This document shows, in pieces, positions 61,831 to 64,000 of a stretch of 64,000 nucleotides of DNA; positions within the stretch are counted from its first letter, which is position 1, and every line of letters starts with the position of its first letter. The notes beneath the pieces are model-generated. The model did not search any database. It was not told where the DNA came from and saw only the letters and a program-made list of their open reading frames with translations. The stretch is from the NCBI RefSeq assembly GCF_016424485.1, contig NZ_JAELUP010000012.1, positions 1 through 64,000 on the forward strand, in the 5' to 3' direction. This DNA is from Paenibacillus roseus. GTDB lineage: Bacteria; Bacillota; Bacilli; Paenibacillales; Paenibacillaceae. Made by a program: the position numbers and the translations under genes.

Positions 61831-62041
61831 AAAACCAAAATTAGTGCTGGACCTCCAGGGGGAGAGACCGCTGCGTGGGAGCGGATACTTCCGATCGCTG
61901 TTAAAGCCCGATTCCTTTATTTCACTTGGAAGTTTGCAGGGGGAATCGGGCTATAAAGGCGAGCACAATCGTTTTTCCAGCATTCCTCTGACCCTTTGCT
62001 TCTCTCTCCTTAATGTCCAGCACTAATTTTGAGGTTTAGCC
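61831..62041 (+). repeat. Dispersed structured element, copy 2
   Basis: About 211 nt that align end to end with the reverse complement of 30423-30635. Conserved blocks include CTTCCGATCGCTGTTAAAGC (61908-61927 area), TTTGCAGG, and TCCAG-ATTCCTCTG. Ends are AAAACCAAAATTAGTG and CACTAATTTTGAGGTTT. The inner AAAGCCCGATTCC / GGAATCGGGCT stem is perfect here. No open frame is shared between the copies, so it is non-coding. Confidence 0.8.
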
Positions 62042-62101
62042 TCAACCAACAAATAAACCGATTCGTGTAGAAAAAAGTTTATTTGCTTCGATGAAAGGTT
62101 G

Positions 62102-62107
62102 TATAAT
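62102..62107 (+). promoter_or_regulatory. -10 element upstream of collagen-like gene
   Basis: TATAAT preceded by TG; the -35 region is weak (TTATTT 17 nt upstream). Between it and the start codon, 62185-62216 can fold into a GCTCC-GGAGC hairpin flanked by two GCGGTTTG/ACGGTTTG words, of unknown meaning. Confidence 0.4.
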
Positions 62108-62293
62108 ATAGGATGCTGTCTGTTGTCGTAAGGTTTTCTGTCTTTTATTGTACGGAAGAATTTAATTATTAAGGGGGCGGTTTGTCATTGCTCCAAGAGG
62201 AGCAGAGCATGACGGTTTGCAGCTTAGATACATAGCCATTCCACAGCTTAATAGAGAAGTTGAAATCTTATATTATTTCGGAGGGAAAACACC

Positions 62294-63721
62294 ATGAAAT
62301 TTCGTGTGCTAAGCGGACTATTGGCGGCTTCATTAGTTGTTTCTGCAACATTCTCTGTTCCTGTAGCAGGGGCTTTGCCAAACAAGCAGCAGGGGATTAC
62401 TGCCGATATTCCAATTTATATCAATGGGGAAAAAGCTGAGCTTGGAGATGCTGCGATTACGATAAAAAATACAATCTATTTGCCTTTACGCGCGACATCT
62501 GAAGTACTTGGGCTGCAGGTGAAATGGAACCAAAGTGAGCAGGCTGTCTACATAGATACCGCTTCTTCAAATAAATCTGGCGATCGCAGTTCCGGAGTTG
62601 TCGAAAGCGGAAAGGTATTAAGCGGTACAGTACTTCAGGGTGGAGTATACATTAATGGAGTAGGAACGGAGTTGCTGGACAGCGAAGGAAATACTGTGCA
62701 GCCGCTGATGTTTAATAATACGGTTTATCTTCCGATACGGGCGCTGGCAAATGCGCTGGACTTGAGTATTTCTTGGGATGGCCTGAAACGGCAAGTCAAC
62801 ATTCGGAATACAAAGGACAACGGAGCGGACAATCCACCAACATCTCAAGGATCGCAAGGCCCTAAAGGAGATAAGGGAGATAAGGGAGATAAGGGAGAAA
62901 AAGGAGAAAAAGGAGAAAAAGGAGAACAGGGTTACTCCGGCTCCAGCGGTTCGAAAGGCGATAAAGGCGACCCAGGAGCGACAGGCCCGGCAGGAGCCCA
63001 AGGTTCGAAGGGAGACAAAGGCGACCCAGGAGCGACAGGTCCGGCAGGAGCCCAAGGTTCGAAAGGCGATAAAGGCGACCCAGGAGAGACAGGTCCGGCA
63101 GGAGCCCAAGGTCCGAAGGGAGACAAAGGCGACCCAGGAGAGACAGGTCCGGCAGGAGCCCAAGGTTCAAAGGGAGACAAAGGCGACCCAGGAGCGACAG
63201 GTCCAAAAGGAGACAAGGGTGACCCCGGGGATGTTGGTCCACAGGGACCACAGGGTTTAATAGGTCCACAAGGAGCACAGGGTAGTAAAGGAGATAAAGG
63301 TGATCCAGGAACAGGTGCAATCCAATCCATGTTTGCAGTCAACACGTCAGGATCAATTATTCCCATCGTTCTTGGGGGAACGAATATTCCGGTTCCAAAC
63401 GGCCAGTATACAAGTTCCGGTTTTACTATTAATGGCTCCAATGATACGGTTACTGTGCATGAAGACGGTTACTATTACATTTCATATTCGATTAATTTGA
63501 ATCACTTGACCTTAGGATCTACTCGATTGATTATTAACGGTAGTCCAAATACAGCGAGCACGATTAACCCTAATGTTAGCAAAGACAGCTATAATGCCTC
63601 GATTATTACTCATATATCAGCAGGTTCAATGATTTCCTTACAAATGTACGGCTTAATCGCTACAGTAATCCTTCAATCAGGCGCTCAGGGTGCCTCATTG
63701 ACGATCATTAAAGTCGGCTGA
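62294..63721 (+). CDS. Collagen-like surface protein with stalk and BclA-like end
   Basis: A 475-residue exported protein. Signal peptide (~1-27); two halves of a copper amine oxidase N-terminal-like domain (~38-95 and ~112-172; TIYLPLRATSEVLGL, TVYLPIRALANALDL), often wall-binding in Firmicutes; a collagen-like Gly-X-Y region (~186-342, mainly KGDKGDPGATGPAGAQGS units); and a C-terminal beta domain (~345-475; AVNTSGSIIPIVLGGTNIPVPNG) like the trimerising head of BclA and related exosporium proteins. It is expected to form trimeric fibres on cells or spores. ATG with GGAGGG. Confidence 0.88.
   Translation: MKFRVLSGLLAASLVVSATFSVPVAGALPNKQQGITADIPIYINGEKAELGDAAITIKNTIYLPLRATSEVLGLQVKWNQSEQAVYIDTASSNKSGDRSSGVVESGKVLSGTVLQGGVYINGVGTELLDSEGNTVQPLMFNNTVYLPIRALANALDLSISWDGLKRQVNIRNTKDNGADNPPTSQGSQGPKGDKGDKGDKGEKGEKGEKGEQGYSGSSGSKGDKGDPGATGPAGAQGSKGDKGDPGATGPAGAQGSKGDKGDPGETGPAGAQGPKGDKGDPGETGPAGAQGSKGDKGDPGATGPKGDKGDPGDVGPQGPQGLIGPQGAQGSKGDKGDPGTGAIQSMFAVNTSGSIIPIVLGGTNIPVPNGQYTSSGFTINGSNDTVTVHEDGYYYISYSINLNHLTLGSTRLIINGSPNTASTINPNVSKDSYNASIITHISAGSMISLQMYGLIATVILQSGAQGASLTIIKVG
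62866..63215 (+). repeat. Tandem repeats within collagen-like gene
   Basis: A 9-bp unit (GGAGATAAG, then GGAGAAAAA) repeats about seven times at 62866-62927, and a 54-bp unit coding for 18 residues (six Gly-X-Y triplets) repeats more than four times at 62948-63215 with few differences. Both keep the reading frame. Length is likely to vary between strains by slippage or recombination. Confidence 0.9.
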
Positions 63722-63732
63722 TCCAGTATAAA

Positions 63733-63768
63733 AAATCCCCTATGAATGCTGCATTCATAGGGGATTTC
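63733..63768. terminator. Strong bidirectional terminator
   Basis: AAATCCCCTATGAATGC (63733-63749) pairs perfectly with 63751-63767; T-rich on both sides (TTTCTT on plus, TTTTTTAT on minus). It separates the convergent collagen-like and MFS genes. Confidence 0.92.
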
Positions 63769-63824
63769 TTGAAATATCAGCCAATATAAGCTTTTTCTTG
63801 TATTAAGCTTCTGTTCTTGGAGGT

Positions 63825-64000
63825 TTACTCGAAGCTGCGCGGGGTCTCTGTCTGGACCCCTTCCGGCACCCTTGCGCGACCAAGCATGAATATGAAGATA
63901 ACGGCAATGACCGGAAGAGCAACGCTCCATTGGAACAGGAAGGCGACGGAATCAGCCAATCCGGCTATCATGCGATGCAACATTTCTTCAGGGAACATCT
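63825..64000 (-). CDS. Probable MFS efflux transporter, C-terminus (partial)
   Basis: The minus strand is open from the window edge to a TAA at 63825-63827, giving the last 58 residues. One hydrophobic helix (QWSVALPVIAVIFIFML) after an amphipathic stretch, and a short charged tail ending in RSFE, look like the last helix and tail of a DHA2-type (14-helix) multidrug exporter. The family call rests on this fragment only. Confidence 0.5.
   Translation of the reverse strand, partial: MFPEEMLHRMIAGLADSVAFLFQWSVALPVIAVIFIFMLGRARVPEGVQTETPRSFE

Noticed and set aside
62948..63215. Regular repeats resembling a CRISPR-like array
   Set aside because: Units are in frame, contiguous without unique spacers, and code for collagen Gly-X-Y triplets.
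62618..63441. Long open frames antisense to the collagen-like gene
   Set aside because: They are by-products of the repetitive codons on the other strand; no ribosome site or domain is present.

Overview
The window looks like a chromosomal piece from a member of the Paenibacillaceae (Firmicutes, Bacillales), most likely Paenibacillus or a close relative. The reasons are a Bacillus-type 23S-5S rRNA end, strong AGGAGG-like ribosome sites with many TTG and GTG starts, S-layer homology (SLH) surface proteins, a seven-gene Mrp antiporter operon, YesM/YesN-type two-component genes next to sugar ABC genes, and a BclA-like collagen protein. The genus is inferred from gene content only.

Layout. 1-300: end of a rRNA operon. 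300-9150: housekeeping and membrane genes (serine hydrolase, MgtE, asparaginase-like protein, thioredoxin-reductase-like flavoprotein, two YitT-family proteins around RNase Z, and a UspA-like protein). 9238-15370: mrpABCDEFG behind a long, possibly structured leader. 15600-22450: membrane and stress genes (PerM/AI-2E family, two DedA paralogues, TetR plus a YhgE/Pip protein, NUDIX) and a frameshifted Lin0512-family gene. 22711-27891: a 1,726-residue SLH protein whose helical-barrel and DUF4430 domains recall transcobalamin. 28100-30400: small genes including a Zur-type Fur regulator and yisL.

30800-38300 is a sugar locus: a ROK repressor faces an RbsABC-type importer, a TIM-barrel isomerase/epimerase and a Gfo/Idh/MocA dehydrogenase. 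Directly downstream, 38413-51377 holds the most unusual part: a secreted ThuA plus PQQ-dehydrogenase-like protein ending in cohesin and dockerin modules, an SLH-anchored cohesin-like protein, two adjacent multicopper oxidases with complementary copper ligands, an LRR-dockerin protein, a cohesin-dockerin protein, and a membrane thioredoxin with a His-rich tail. I read it as a candidate surface-anchored, cellulosome-like assembly that carries redox enzymes instead of glycoside hydrolases. This is inference from domain architecture.

51660-60870 is a second sugar-type locus: YesM kinase, YesN regulator, solute-binding lipoprotein, two permeases (no ATPase), a metallophosphoesterase with an unusual C-terminal half, and an MgtC-family protein. 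The end of the window has a cupin protein, a collagen-like surface protein with tandem DNA repeats, and the C-terminus of a probable MFS exporter.

Two dispersed intergenic repeats also stand out: a structured element of about 210 bp present twice in opposite orientation (30423-30635 and 61831-62041), and a 28-43 bp sequence found three times downstream of a terminator hairpin (301, 15379, 28025).
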